Source of the DNA: Prevotella sp. UBA6447
GTDB taxonomy: Bacteria; Bacteroidota; Bacteroidia; Bacteroidales; Bacteroidaceae
NCBI GenBank assembly: GCA_002437115.1
Contig: DJOD01000018.1
Location: 1 to 64,000 of the forward strand
Length of the DNA stretch: 64,000 bases
Direction of reading: 5' to 3'
Shown: positions 25,905 to 34,865 of the stretch, piece by piece
How the letters are laid out: each line of letters opens with the position of its first letter
Numbering within the stretch: position 1 is the stretch's first letter
Made by a program: the position numbers and the translations under genes
Notes under the pieces: model-generated
The model's database searches: none
What the model saw: only the letters and a program-made list of their open reading frames with translations
What the model was told of the DNA's origin: nothing

Positions 25905-26825
25905 ATGAAGATGATAACCATACTTGGCCCGACGGCCTCGGGTAAGACAGCCATCGCGGCTCGTCTGGCCCACGACCTTGGCGGAGAGATTATCTCGGCC
26001 GACTCGCGGCAGGTGTATCGCGGCATGGACATCGGCACGGGCAAAGACTTGGCCGACTACACCGTAGACGGCCAGCAGGTGCCTTATCACCTTATCGACA
26101 TTGCCGACGCAGGCACGAAGTACAACCTTTTCCAGTATCAGCGCGACTTCTCGGCAGTCTACCAGGACATACGTGCTCGTGGTGTCACACCCATTCTCTG
26201 TGGCGGATCGGGCCTTTATATAGAAGCGGTGCTCAAGGGCTATGCCCTGTCGCCTGTTCCGCAGAACCCAGCCTTGCGCGAGCGTCTGGCTGGGCGCACG
26301 TTGACGGAGCTGACGGCAGAGCTCCAGCGGTTGAAGTGTGCCACAGGCACCGCGATGCACAACACCACCGACGTGGACTCGTGCCAGCGTGCCATTCGCG
26401 CCATCGAGATTGAGACCTTCAACCTGGAGCATGCCACCCATCTGCGGCAAATGCCAGCCATCGACTCCACCATCATCGGCGTGGGCGTGGATCGCGAGTT
26501 CCGCCGCCGTAAGATCAGCGACCGCCTGTCGCGAAGGCTCCAGGAAGGCATGGTCGACGAGGTGCGCGCCCTTCTGCAGCGCGGCATCAAGCCCGAGGAC
26601 CTTACCTATTATGGCTTGGAGTACAAGTATGTCACCGAGTATGTCGTGGGACACCTCACTTACGACGAGATGCGCTGCCAGCTGGAGATAGCCATCCACC
26701 AGTTTGCCAAGCGCCAGATGACTTGGTTTCGTGGCATGGAGCGGCGTGGGCTCACCATCCACTGGGTGGACGGCCAGCAGCCCATGGAGCGTGTGCTTGC
26801 CGACATCAAGCTTCTTGTGAGCTGA
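25905..26825 (+). CDS. miaA: tRNA dimethylallyltransferase MiaA
   Basis: 306-residue enzyme that adds an isopentenyl group to A37 of tRNAs reading UNN codons. P-loop GPTASGKT at residues 7-14, followed by IISADSRQVYRGMDIGTGK, a strictly conserved MiaA segment, and the tRNA-binding region with QYQRDFSAVY. The C-terminal part includes FAKRQMTWFRGM. Start ATG 25905; upstream residues in the frame come from the gapA terminator and are not coding. A -7 box directly abuts the start. Confidence 0.96.
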   Translation: MKMITILGPTASGKTAIAARLAHDLGGEIISADSRQVYRGMDIGTGKDLADYTVDGQQVPYHLIDIADAGTKYNLFQYQRDFSAVYQDIRARGVTPILCGGSGLYIEAVLKGYALSPVPQNPALRERLAGRTLTELTAELQRLKCATGTAMHNTTDVDSCQRAIRAIEIETFNLEHATHLRQMPAIDSTIIGVGVDREFRRRKISDRLSRRLQEGMVDEVRALLQRGIKPEDLTYYGLEYKYVTEYVVGHLTYDEMRCQLEIAIHQFAKRQMTWFRGMERRGLTIHWVDGQQPMERVLADIKLLVS

Positions 26826-26887
26826 ACCGTGCCGGAGAGCAGAACCAGAGGCCTCCTCATGCCAGGTGGGCCGAAAGAGATAACTTT

Positions 26888-27820
26888 ATGGAAGATAATC
26901 GTTGGGGAATCATCTACTGCCCCAAATCGGGAGTGTTTGAGGGACCTGCCAAGCGGTGGGCCAAGATTGAGGCGTGCCTGAAGGCCAATGGTGTGAGTTA
27001 CGACCATGTGACGAGCGAAAACGCGGGCAGCGTGGATCGCCTGGTGAAGATGTTTGTCAACAACGGCTACCAAACCATTGTCATCGTGGGTGGTGACAGC
27101 GCGCTCAACGATGCTGTCAACTGTCTCATGCAGGTGGAGAAGGGTGTTCGCGACGGCGTGGCCTTGGGGGTCATCCCCAATGGCGTGATGAACGATTTCG
27201 CCCATTTCTGGGAATTTGACGAAGACAACTACGAGCAGACCATCGTCTGGTTGAAGGAGCACCGTGTGCGCAAGATTGACTTGGGCTGCATCCGTTACAC
27301 CAACCGGCGTGGCGAAGCCTGCCGTCGCTATTTTCTCAACTGTGTCAACGTGGGGCTCATAGCCGCCATCATGAACCTCCGCCGCCGCACGCGCCACCTG
27401 TTGGGCTCGCGCTCCCTGTCGTTTCTCTTCTCTTTCGTGCTGATGATATTCCAGCGCCTCGACTATCGCATGAGGCTCAAGATCAACACCGACCGTCTTG
27501 ACCGGCGCGTGATGACGCTCTGCGTGGGCAACGCCACGGGCTACGGGCAGACGCCCAACGCCGTGCCCTACAATGGGTTGCTCGACGTGTCGGTGGTCTA
27601 TCATCCAGGCGTGACGCAGCTCTTCGAGGGTTTCTACCTCTTTCTCAAGGGCAAGTTTCTCAACCACCACTCCGTCCACCCGTACCGCACGCGTGAGGTT
27701 GTCGTGGAGCGAGCTGAGCATGCCTTGGTGGGAGTGGATGGCCGGCTGATACACACGCCCGTGGGACCTTTCCGCATCACCGTGGAGCAGGAGGTCATCA
27801 ATTTCCTCATCCCGGAGTAG
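26888..27820 (+). CDS. Diacylglycerol/lipid-kinase-fold protein with altered GGDG motif
   Basis: 310-residue member of the DAGK/YegS/sphingosine-kinase fold. N-terminal domain has GIIYCPKSG at residues 7-15 and the nucleotide-binding loop IVIVGGDSALNDAVN; the family norm is GGDGTxNEV, so Ser replaces the second Gly of GGDG and the following Thr is replaced. IPNGVMNDFAHFW corresponds to PLGTxNDFAR. The C-terminal beta-rich domain contains GNATGYGQTPNAVPYNGLLDV, matching the usual GG-x-x-aP-A-x-DGxLDV segment, and ends with DGRLIHTPVGPFRITV. So the fold is clear, but lipid phosphorylation is not certain. Start ATG 26888 lies 62 bp after miaA and is immediately preceded by a TAACTTT sequence. 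Confidence 0.82.
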   Translation: MEDNRWGIIYCPKSGVFEGPAKRWAKIEACLKANGVSYDHVTSENAGSVDRLVKMFVNNGYQTIVIVGGDSALNDAVNCLMQVEKGVRDGVALGVIPNGVMNDFAHFWEFDEDNYEQTIVWLKEHRVRKIDLGCIRYTNRRGEACRRYFLNCVNVGLIAAIMNLRRRTRHLLGSRSLSFLFSFVLMIFQRLDYRMRLKINTDRLDRRVMTLCVGNATGYGQTPNAVPYNGLLDVSVVYHPGVTQLFEGFYLFLKGKFLNHHSVHPYRTREVVVERAEHALVGVDGRLIHTPVGPFRITVEQEVINFLIPE

Positions 27821-28411
27821 CTGCGACCCGATGCGCGTGGCAGCATCCGTCCCTTTTTTATGCTTCTCGCCGCTGGAGAGAAAGCCCCTATTGAACGACG
27901 ATTCGGTGCCAATCGTGGCTCCATGTGGGCTCAACCTCGGGCAAGATGAGCCATCTTGCGCTGCGATAGCTATCTTATTGTGGCCGCTTGAGAGTCAGGC
28001 TTCCCACGCTTCCGCTGTTTTTTCTGGAGGAAAGCGTGTGGTGTCGCTCCAGATGGGTGGTTCTCCATGATGTCTTTTTTTGGTGTTTTTTTTGACATCT
28101 GGCTTGCCAAGCTTACAACGGCAAGTCCTTTCTTTTGGGCGCGATGGCATCGCGCTCGCGTGTGCCACATGACAGGCGCGATTTTTCCCTGTGTGCGAAG
28201 ACAGTTGGCCGAGCCTATTGCAATTGCAGTTTTGAACGTTTCAAATGGCATGATTTCGCTTGTTTTTGGAAAAATAAGTTGTTTTTTGCTTTGCGTTCTG
28301 TTTGGTTTTTATTAACTTTGAGGTCAAAAGGAGGCCGGGGGCTTGCCGCAAGGCACCAGCCCCTTACCTAATGAAAAATGATCTAAACCACGTAAAGCCT
28401 TATTGAGAACT
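27821..28411. other. Long intergenic region before the glycogen cluster
   Basis: About 590 bp with no credible gene. It contains a perfect 8-bp dyad (GCGCGATG at 28139-28146 and CATCGCGC at 28148-28155), a segment at about 27965-27985 that weakly resembles the spacer repeat near 52.1 kb in reverse orientation, and at the right end the promoter at 28290-28320. Confidence 0.45.
28290..28320 (+). promoter_or_regulatory. Full-consensus promoter of the glycogen cluster
   Basis: TTTG (28290-28293), 19-bp spacer, TAACTTTG (28313-28320). Predicted start near 28327, giving a leader of about 85 nt before ATG 28412. Confidence 0.7.
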
Positions 28412-30355
28412 ATGAGTTATCTTAGATTCGAAAGAGCGCTGATGACCAACTTGCAAGAATCGCTTGGCAGGGAAATCCTCCGGACGAACCGTTCGGGAGC
28501 CTATTCGTGCTCCACGATAGTGGATTGCAACACGCGCAAGTATCACGGTCTGTTGGTCGTGCCGGTTCCTGGCCTGGACGACGACAACCATGTGTTGCTT
28601 TCATCGCTCGACTGTACAGTCATACAACACGGGGCGGCGTTCAACCTGGGACTACACAAGTACCAGGGCAACAACTTCAGCCCCAACGGCCACAAGTATA
28701 TCCGCGAATTTGATTGCGACACGGTGCCGACAACCATTTATCGCGTGGGGGGTGTCATCCTGCGCAAGGAAGTGGTCTTCCAGCATTTCGAAGACCGCAT
28801 CTTGATACGCTACACCCTCGACGACGCACACTCGGCCACCACCCTCCGCTTCCAGCCCTTCCTCGCCTTCCGCAGCGTGCGGCAGTTTACACACGAGAAC
28901 GCTGTCGCCAGTCGCGCCTACAGCGAGGTGGACAATGGCATCAGGACATGTATGTACGCGGGCTACCCCGACCTCTATATGCAGTTTTCCAAGAAAGGCA
29001 AGTTCGTGTTTCAGCCCGACTGGTACCGTGGCATCGAGTACCCCAAGGAGCAGGAGCGCGGCTACGCGTCGAACGAGGACCTTTATGTGCCTGGTTATTT
29101 CGAGCTGCCCATCCGCAAGGGCGAGAGTGTTGTTTTTGCCGCCTCCACCTCCGAGTCGAAGACGCGCGGCTTGAAAGCGCTGTTCCAGAAAGAGGTCGAC
29201 GAGCGCGCTCCGCGCGACAACTTCTTCCATTGCCTGGTCAACGCTGCCCACCAGTTCCATGTGAAGGACAAGCAGGGCGAGACCTATATCCTCGCCGGGT
29301 ATCCCTGGTTCAAGGCTCGCGCCCGCGACACTTTCATCTCGCTGCCTGGCCTGACCCTGTCCATCGAGGAGGAAGAGTTCTTCGAGGCGGTCATGAAGAC
29401 GGCCGAAAAGGGGCTCCGCCAATTCATGGAGAAGAAACCCCTCACCGTGAAGCTCTACGAGATCGAACAGCCCGACGTGCCCCTGTGGGCTATCTGGTGC
29501 ATCCAGCAATATGCCAAGGAGACAGGCGTTGACAACTGCCTTCGCAAGTACGGGCAATTGGTGTGGGACATCCTCCACTTCATCAGCGAGCAGCAACACC
29601 CCAACCTCACCCTTGAGGACAACGGGCTTGTGCGCGCCGAGGGGCGCCAGAAGGCTGTCACCTGGATGAACTCCACGGCCAACGGCAGGCCCATCGTGCC
29701 CCGCACAGGATTCATCGTCGAGTTCAACGCCCTGTGGTACAACGCTTTGATGTTCGGGGCTGAGCTGGCGCGCGCCGCTGGTAAGGCCGACAGTGACGCG
29801 CGCCTGGAGATGGCCGCCGACAAGGCCAAGGCGGCTTTCCTCACCACATTTGTCAACCCCTTCGGCTATCTTTATGACTATGTGGACGGCGACAAGCGCG
29901 AGCAGAGCGTCCGACCCAACATGATATTCCCCGTGGCCTTCGACTATTCGCCCCTTGACAGCGCGCAGAAGAAGAGCATCATCGACTACTGCACACGCGA
30001 GCTGCTGACGTCCAAGGGGTTGCGCTCGCTCTCTCCGAAGAGCAGTGGCTATAACCCCATGTATGTCGGCCCGCAGGCACAGCGCGACTATGCCTACCAC
30101 CAGGGCACGGCCTGGCCGTGGCTCTTCGGCTTCTATATGGAGGCCAGCCTCAAGCTCTACAAGCGCACGCGCCTGAGCTTCATCATACGCCAGATGGTGG
30201 GCTATGAGGAGGAGATGATGTACCACTGCCTGGGCACCCTGCCTGAGCTTTTCGACGGAAACCCGCCCTTCCACGGGCGCGGTGCCATATCCTTCGCCAT
30301 GAACGTGGCCGAGATACTCAGGGCCTTGGAACAACTTGAAAAGTATAAACCTTAA
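28412..30355 (+). CDS. Glycogen debranching enzyme (amylo-alpha-1,6-glucosidase, GDE/GH133 type)
   Basis: 647 residues. The N-terminal GDE domain (about 1-220) begins SYLRFERALMTNLQESLGRE and carries TNRSGAYSCSTIVDCNTRKYHGLLV, where the aspartate/tyrosine-rich pattern is typical. The catalytic (alpha/alpha)6 domain (about 270-640) has AGYPWFKARARDTFISLPGLTL, EDNGLVRAEGRQKAVTWMNST and the late AYHQGTAWPWLFG motif, all hallmarks of bacterial and archaeal GDE. Expected function is cleavage of alpha-1,6 branch points in glycogen in the cytoplasm. ATG 28412 is preferred over an upstream TTG. Followed after 19 bp by a glycosyltransferase gene and then a GH57 gene: one operon for storage-polysaccharide turnover. 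Confidence 0.93.
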   Translation: MSYLRFERALMTNLQESLGREILRTNRSGAYSCSTIVDCNTRKYHGLLVVPVPGLDDDNHVLLSSLDCTVIQHGAAFNLGLHKYQGNNFSPNGHKYIREFDCDTVPTTIYRVGGVILRKEVVFQHFEDRILIRYTLDDAHSATTLRFQPFLAFRSVRQFTHENAVASRAYSEVDNGIRTCMYAGYPDLYMQFSKKGKFVFQPDWYRGIEYPKEQERGYASNEDLYVPGYFELPIRKGESVVFAASTSESKTRGLKALFQKEVDERAPRDNFFHCLVNAAHQFHVKDKQGETYILAGYPWFKARARDTFISLPGLTLSIEEEEFFEAVMKTAEKGLRQFMEKKPLTVKLYEIEQPDVPLWAIWCIQQYAKETGVDNCLRKYGQLVWDILHFISEQQHPNLTLEDNGLVRAEGRQKAVTWMNSTANGRPIVPRTGFIVEFNALWYNALMFGAELARAAGKADSDARLEMAADKAKAAFLTTFVNPFGYLYDYVDGDKREQSVRPNMIFPVAFDYSPLDSAQKKSIIDYCTRELLTSKGLRSLSPKSSGYNPMYVGPQAQRDYAYHQGTAWPWLFGFYMEASLKLYKRTRLSFIIRQMVGYEEEMMYHCLGTLPELFDGNPPFHGRGAISFAMNVAEILRALEQLEKYKP

Positions 30356-30374
30356 TCATTAGGAGGACAAGTCT

Positions 30375-31643
30375 ATGAAAGTCTTAATGTTTGGATGGGA
30401 ATATCCTCCTCATGTGTACGGAGGCTTGGCCACCGCCAACTTCGGCATCTCCGAGGGTCTGCACGCCCAGGGAGATGTGGACATAACGCTCTGCCTGCCC
30501 AAGCCATGGGGCGACGAGGACCACACCTTTGCCCACATCGTGGCCATGAACTGCGTGCCCATCGCCTACCGCGATGTCAACTTCGATTATGTGAGGGGGC
30601 GCATCGGCAACCTCATGGATCCGAACGACTACTACCGCTACCGCGACCATATCTATGCCGACTTCAACTTCATGCACGTCAACGACCTGGGATGCATGGA
30701 GTTTGCGGGTGGCTATCCCGGCAACCTCCATGAGGAGATCAACAACTACTCGATCATCGCAGGCGTGGTGGCCCGAACGGAGCAGTTCGACATCATCCAC
30801 GCGCACGACTGGCTCACCTACCCGGCGGGCATACACGCCAAGCAGGTGAGCGGCAAGCCGCTCTGCATACATGTGCATGCCACCGATTACGACCGAAGTC
30901 GAGGGCATGTCAACCCCACCGTCTACTCCATCGAGAAGGATGGCATGGACCATGCCGACTGCATCATGTGCGTGTCTGACTTGACGCGCAACACCGTCAT
31001 CAACCAGTATCACCAAGACCCGCGCAAGGTGTTCACCGTGCACAACGCAGTCTATCCGCTCAGCGAGGAGAACGCCGCCATACCGCGCCCCGACCACACG
31101 GGCAAGGACAAGATTGTGACTTTCCTCGGTAGGATCACCATGCAGAAGGGTCCCGAATACTTCGTGGAGGCGGCCAACATGGTGCTTCACCGCACGCGAA
31201 ACATACGTTTCTGCATGGCGGGGTCGGGCGACATGATGGACCAGATGATTTATCTTGCCGCTGAGCGGGGCATTGCCGACCGATTCCATTTTCCCGGCTT
31301 CATGCGAGGCAAGCAGGTCTATGAATGTCTGAAAAACTCGGATGTCTATGTCATGCCGTCCGTGTCGGAGCCCTTTGGCATATCGCCTCTTGAGGCCATG
31401 CAATGCGGCACGCCCACCATCATCTCCAAACAGAGCGGATGCGCCGAGATTCTCAACAACTGCATCAAGGTCGATTACTGGGACATCCACGCCCTGGCCG
31501 ATTCCATATACAGCATCTGCCACCACGACAGCCTGTTCCATTACCTGCAGGATGAGGGAAAGCGCGAGGTCGACCAGATTACCTGGGAGAAGGTGGGACG
31601 TTGGATACGCGAACTTTACATGCGCACGCTTCACTGGTCCTGA
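30375..31643 (+). CDS. GT4-type glycosyltransferase, probable glycogen synthase-like enzyme
   Basis: 422-residue GT-B fold enzyme. N-terminal MKVLMFGWEYPPHVYGGLATANF includes the glycine-rich acceptor loop used by glycogen-synthase-like enzymes; HAHDWLTYPAG near 147 and VHATDYDRSRGHVN follow. The C-terminal donor domain has FLGRITMQKGPEYFVEAA (about 253-270) and the E-x7-E motif SEPFGISPLEAMQCGTP (about 335-351). Position between debranching enzyme and GH57 supports alpha-1,4-glucan elongation. Note the AGGAGG sequence at 30361-30366, 8 bases before ATG 30375, a strong Shine-Dalgarno in a genome where these are uncommon. No GlgB or GlgC gene is in the cluster. Confidence 0.88.
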   Translation: MKVLMFGWEYPPHVYGGLATANFGISEGLHAQGDVDITLCLPKPWGDEDHTFAHIVAMNCVPIAYRDVNFDYVRGRIGNLMDPNDYYRYRDHIYADFNFMHVNDLGCMEFAGGYPGNLHEEINNYSIIAGVVARTEQFDIIHAHDWLTYPAGIHAKQVSGKPLCIHVHATDYDRSRGHVNPTVYSIEKDGMDHADCIMCVSDLTRNTVINQYHQDPRKVFTVHNAVYPLSEENAAIPRPDHTGKDKIVTFLGRITMQKGPEYFVEAANMVLHRTRNIRFCMAGSGDMMDQMIYLAAERGIADRFHFPGFMRGKQVYECLKNSDVYVMPSVSEPFGISPLEAMQCGTPTIISKQSGCAEILNNCIKVDYWDIHALADSIYSICHHDSLFHYLQDEGKREVDQITWEKVGRWIRELYMRTLHWS

Positions 31644-31772
31644 CAGCCTGTGGGCATGGCGCGCAGCCTACATGACAACTAACAATTATCTAATTTAAAA
31701 CACAACCTCTCCGACACGTGCGCCGCTGGCAAAAGGGCACTTGTGGAAGGAGACAAAATCTCAAAAAGAACA

Positions 31773-33182
31773 ATGAAAACAATCTGCTTATATTTTGAGA
31801 TACACCAACCCGTTCACCTGAAACGTTATCGGTTCTTTGACATCGGGACTGACCATTATTATTACGACGACTACGAGAACGAGCGTAGCATCAACGACAT
31901 CGTGGAGCGGTCATACATGCCCGCGCTCAACACCATCGGAAAGATGATAGAGGAGAACGGCAACTTCTTCAAGGTGGCCTTCTCGCTCTCGGGGGTGGGC
32001 ATCGAACAGCTTGAGGTGCATGCACCGCAAGTGATCGAAAAATTGCAGGAGCTCAACAAGACCGGCTGCGTGGAGTTTCTCGCCGAGCCTTACTCGCACG
32101 GGTTGAGCTCGCTCAAGGATGAGAATTGCTTCGCGGCCGATGTCAAGAAGCAGTGCGCCAAGATCAAGGACTGCTTCGGCAAGAAGCCGACCGTGCTGCG
32201 CAACTCGTCGCTCATCTACAGCGACGACATCGGCCTGCAGGCTGCGCAACTGGGATTCAAGGGCATGCTCACCGAGGGTGCCAAGCATGTGCTTGGCTGG
32301 AAGAGTCCTCATTATGTATACCATTGTGCCACGGAACCACAGTTGAAGCTCCTCCTGCGCGACATCACGCTCAGCGACGATGTCAGCCTGCGTTTCAACA
32401 ACACCACGTGGGAAGGATATCCGCTCTTCGCTGACAACTACCTCGACCGCATCGCCTCGATGCCCGAGGGCGAGAATGTCATCAACATCTTCATGGAATT
32501 GTCGGCCCTGGGTATCGCGCAGCCGCTCAGTTCCAACATTCTCGACTTCATTCACGCGCTGCCGGCATGCGCCAAGCAGCGGGGTGTGGGATTCGCCACG
32601 CCTTCGGAGATATTCGACTCTGTCAACAGCGTGGGGGAGCTCTATGTGCCCGACACGCTCTCATGGACTGACGAAGAACGCGACGTGAGCTGCTGGCTCG
32701 GAAACCCCATGCAGCGAGAGGCTTTTGAGAAGCTCTACAGCGTGGCGGAACGCGTGCGCATTGCCGACGACCCGCGTATCAACGTCGACTGGGACTACCT
32801 ACAGGCCAGCAACAACTTCCGATTCATGACCACCAAACCCTCCAACGTGGGTCTGGACCGTGGCATCTACAGCAGTCCGTTCGATGCTTTCACCAACTAC
32901 ATGAACATTCTGGGTGACTTCATCAACCGGGTAAACAGCCTCTACTCCCAAGACATTGACAACGACCAGCTCAACTCGCTGCTCACCACCATCAAGAACG
33001 AGGGCGACGAGATAACAATGAAAGACCAGGAGATTGAGCGCTTGCAGGCGAAGATAGAGAAGATGGAGGAGGAGAACGAGAAGCTGCGAGCCAGATGTGA
33101 GGGCAAGGCCGTGGCTGGCAAGGAGCTGGCTGCCAAGCGTGCCCCGCGAAAGAAGGCGGAGCCTAAGGCTGATGCCGAGTAG
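31773..33182 (+). CDS. Glycoside hydrolase family 57 protein with coiled-coil tail
   Basis: 469 residues from ATG 31773 (an in-frame GTG ten codons upstream is less likely). The GH57 beta/alpha barrel starts with FEIHQPVHL (residues 8-16) and RYRFFDIGTDHYYYDDYEN; GCVEFLAEPYSHGLSSL near 98-114 and the later NNTTWEGYPLFADNYL and FMELSALG segments match family motifs. The family contains alpha-amylases, 4-alpha-glucanotransferases and branching enzymes, so exact activity is open. The last about 70 residues form a predicted coiled coil (KDQEIERLQAKIEKMEEEN) followed by a Lys/Ala-rich basic tail, unusual for a soluble GH57. Third gene of the glycogen cluster, no signal peptide, so cytoplasmic. Confidence 0.9.
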   Translation: MKTICLYFEIHQPVHLKRYRFFDIGTDHYYYDDYENERSINDIVERSYMPALNTIGKMIEENGNFFKVAFSLSGVGIEQLEVHAPQVIEKLQELNKTGCVEFLAEPYSHGLSSLKDENCFAADVKKQCAKIKDCFGKKPTVLRNSSLIYSDDIGLQAAQLGFKGMLTEGAKHVLGWKSPHYVYHCATEPQLKLLLRDITLSDDVSLRFNNTTWEGYPLFADNYLDRIASMPEGENVINIFMELSALGIAQPLSSNILDFIHALPACAKQRGVGFATPSEIFDSVNSVGELYVPDTLSWTDEERDVSCWLGNPMQREAFEKLYSVAERVRIADDPRINVDWDYLQASNNFRFMTTKPSNVGLDRGIYSSPFDAFTNYMNILGDFINRVNSLYSQDIDNDQLNSLLTTIKNEGDEITMKDQEIERLQAKIEKMEEENEKLRARCEGKAVAGKELAAKRAPRKKAEPKADAE

Positions 33183-33201
33183 GCGGATTCGATGAATAAC
33201 A

Positions 33202-33255
33202 CACGTGGCCCAGGGCAAGCGAAGCGACACCCTGGGTCACGTGCCTTTGGACTTT
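33202..33255 (+). terminator. Terminator after the glycogen cluster
   Basis: CACGTGGCCCAGGG (33202-33215) pairs with CCCTGGGTCACGTG (33230-33243) with one G-T pair; CTTTGGACTTTTTT follows. Confidence 0.7.
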
Positions 33256-33428
33256 TTTGCCAGGTGGTTGCGTGCTATCGTGCTTACTGCCAGGCTCAAT
33301 GACGCGTTGGTCTTGCCCGCGTCGCTTTTTTTAGGCTTTCCCATGCAATGTTTTGCGCTTTTCGGCATTTATGCCATGAAGACCGGTTTTACACAGGACG
33401 GGAAAACATAAATTTAAATATAGATACA

Positions 33429-34712
33429 ATGAACAAGAACATCAAATGCATGGGTCTCGCCGCGTTTGTGGCCGCCTCGGCGGCTTCGGCACTCAGCTCA
33501 TGCGCCACACAGAAAAACAAACAGGGCAACGACGATCGCCAGGCCATCAAGATGGACGATAACATGGATCCCGGATACCTGATTCTGAGCGATGAGCAGC
33601 GTCAGGCGGTGACGGCTACCAACAACTTTGCCCTCAACCTCTATCGCACACAGCGGGGCATGGATTCCAAGGTGGTCTCGCCGCTCAGCGTGGCTTATCT
33701 CATGGGCATGCTTGCCAATGGTGCCGACGGCAACACGAAGACGGAAATCATGAACTCGCTCTGCATGGACGGAAAGTCGCTCAAGACGGTCAACGAGACA
33801 TACAAGTCGATCATCAACATGGCCGCGCGCTTCGACCGCCAAACGCAGATCAACATCGCCAACTGCATCGCTGTCAACAAGCAAATCGCTCTGAAGTTGG
33901 GCTATACCACCGATGTCAAGGCGCTATACGACGCTCAGGTGGAGAGCATGGACTTTGCGTCGAAAAAGGCTTTGGCTGCCATCAACGGGTGGTGCTCAAA
34001 GCAGACTGATGGGATGATTCCCAAGATTATAGACCAGCTCGACCCCAGTGCGGCGGCTGTGCTGATGAACGCTATCTATTTCAACGGCACTTGGGCCAGC
34101 AAGTTTGAGAAGAACGAGACGAAGACAGAGAACTTCCGTGGCTACACGCGCGACATCAAGAAGGTGCCGATGATGCACCAGGAAAACAAGTTCATGTACA
34201 CTGAGAACAGCGATTACGCGGCGGTAAGCCTGCCCTATGGCAACGGCGCGTTCTCGATGACGGTCATCCTGCCCGCTGAGGGCAAGTCGGTTGGCGACAT
34301 TGCGGCATCGCTCACTGCTGAGAGCTACACGAAAATGCTGCAGGGCATGGACAAGTGCAAGGTCGACTTGAAGTTGCCTCGTTTCTCTACCACTACCGAG
34401 ACGCAGCTCAACAAGCCGATTGCCGAGCTTGGCGCACCTTCTATTTTCCAGGCTTCATTGGCCAATTTCAGCAAGATGTCGGACGCTCCGCTCTTTGTGT
34501 CGACCATGCTCCAGAAGGCTAAGATAGAGGTGGGCGAGGAAGGCACGAAAGCGGCTGCCGTGACGGCGGGCATCGTGATGATGACCTCCCTGCAACCAGA
34601 TGAGCCGCGCAGGGTCGTGTTCCATGCCGACCGTCCCTTCATCTACCTCATCACCGAGCGCACCACGGGTGCCATCTTCTTCATCGGCCAGTACACAGGT
34701 GATGCGGAGTGA
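33429..34712 (+). CDS. Serpin-family serine protease inhibitor, lipoprotein
   Basis: 427 residues from ATG 33429. N-terminal lipoprotein signal with lipobox ending at Cys25 (ASALSSCATQ), so probably anchored in the outer membrane. The serpin fold follows: NNFALNLYRTQ (helix A), SPLSVAYLMGMLANGADGNT, the shutter and gate region NAIYFNGTWASKFE, and the reactive-centre hinge GEEGTKAAAVTAG, which keeps the small residues needed for loop insertion, so it is likely an inhibitory serpin. The C-terminus DRPFIYLITERTTGAIFFIGQ is the conserved strand 5B. Target proteases cannot be inferred; gut Bacteroidetes serpins are thought to protect against host or microbial proteases. Flanked by terminators on both sides, so monocistronic. 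Confidence 0.93.
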   Translation: MNKNIKCMGLAAFVAASAASALSSCATQKNKQGNDDRQAIKMDDNMDPGYLILSDEQRQAVTATNNFALNLYRTQRGMDSKVVSPLSVAYLMGMLANGADGNTKTEIMNSLCMDGKSLKTVNETYKSIINMAARFDRQTQINIANCIAVNKQIALKLGYTTDVKALYDAQVESMDFASKKALAAINGWCSKQTDGMIPKIIDQLDPSAAAVLMNAIYFNGTWASKFEKNETKTENFRGYTRDIKKVPMMHQENKFMYTENSDYAAVSLPYGNGAFSMTVILPAEGKSVGDIAASLTAESYTKMLQGMDKCKVDLKLPRFSTTTETQLNKPIAELGAPSIFQASLANFSKMSDAPLFVSTMLQKAKIEVGEEGTKAAAVTAGIVMMTSLQPDEPRRVVFHADRPFIYLITERTTGAIFFIGQYTGDAE

Positions 34713-34777
34713 TGAACCGCTGTAGGTTGTTGACGTTAGCTGGTTGATGGCCGCGGCAACCGTTTCTTACAAACATG

Positions 34778-34820
34778 ACAACGCCTGCAATCCAATCGGA
34801 TTGCAGGCGTTGTCTTGTTT
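34778..34820. terminator. Bidirectional terminator between serpin and secreted-protein genes
   Basis: A perfect 16-bp stem, ACAACGCCTGCAATCC (34778-34793) with GGATTGCAGGCGTTGT (34798-34813), 4-nt loop, followed by CTTGTTTTA. It lies between convergent genes ending at 34712 and 34866. Confidence 0.85.
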
Positions 34821-34865
34821 TATCGTGGTATGTGAGTGGACGGGCAAGCCGTCAGCACGATACTG

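Noticed and set aside
28652..30334. A 560-codon frame antisense to the debranching enzyme
   Set aside because: Shadow of a gene with clear GDE motifs; no start context or domain of its own.
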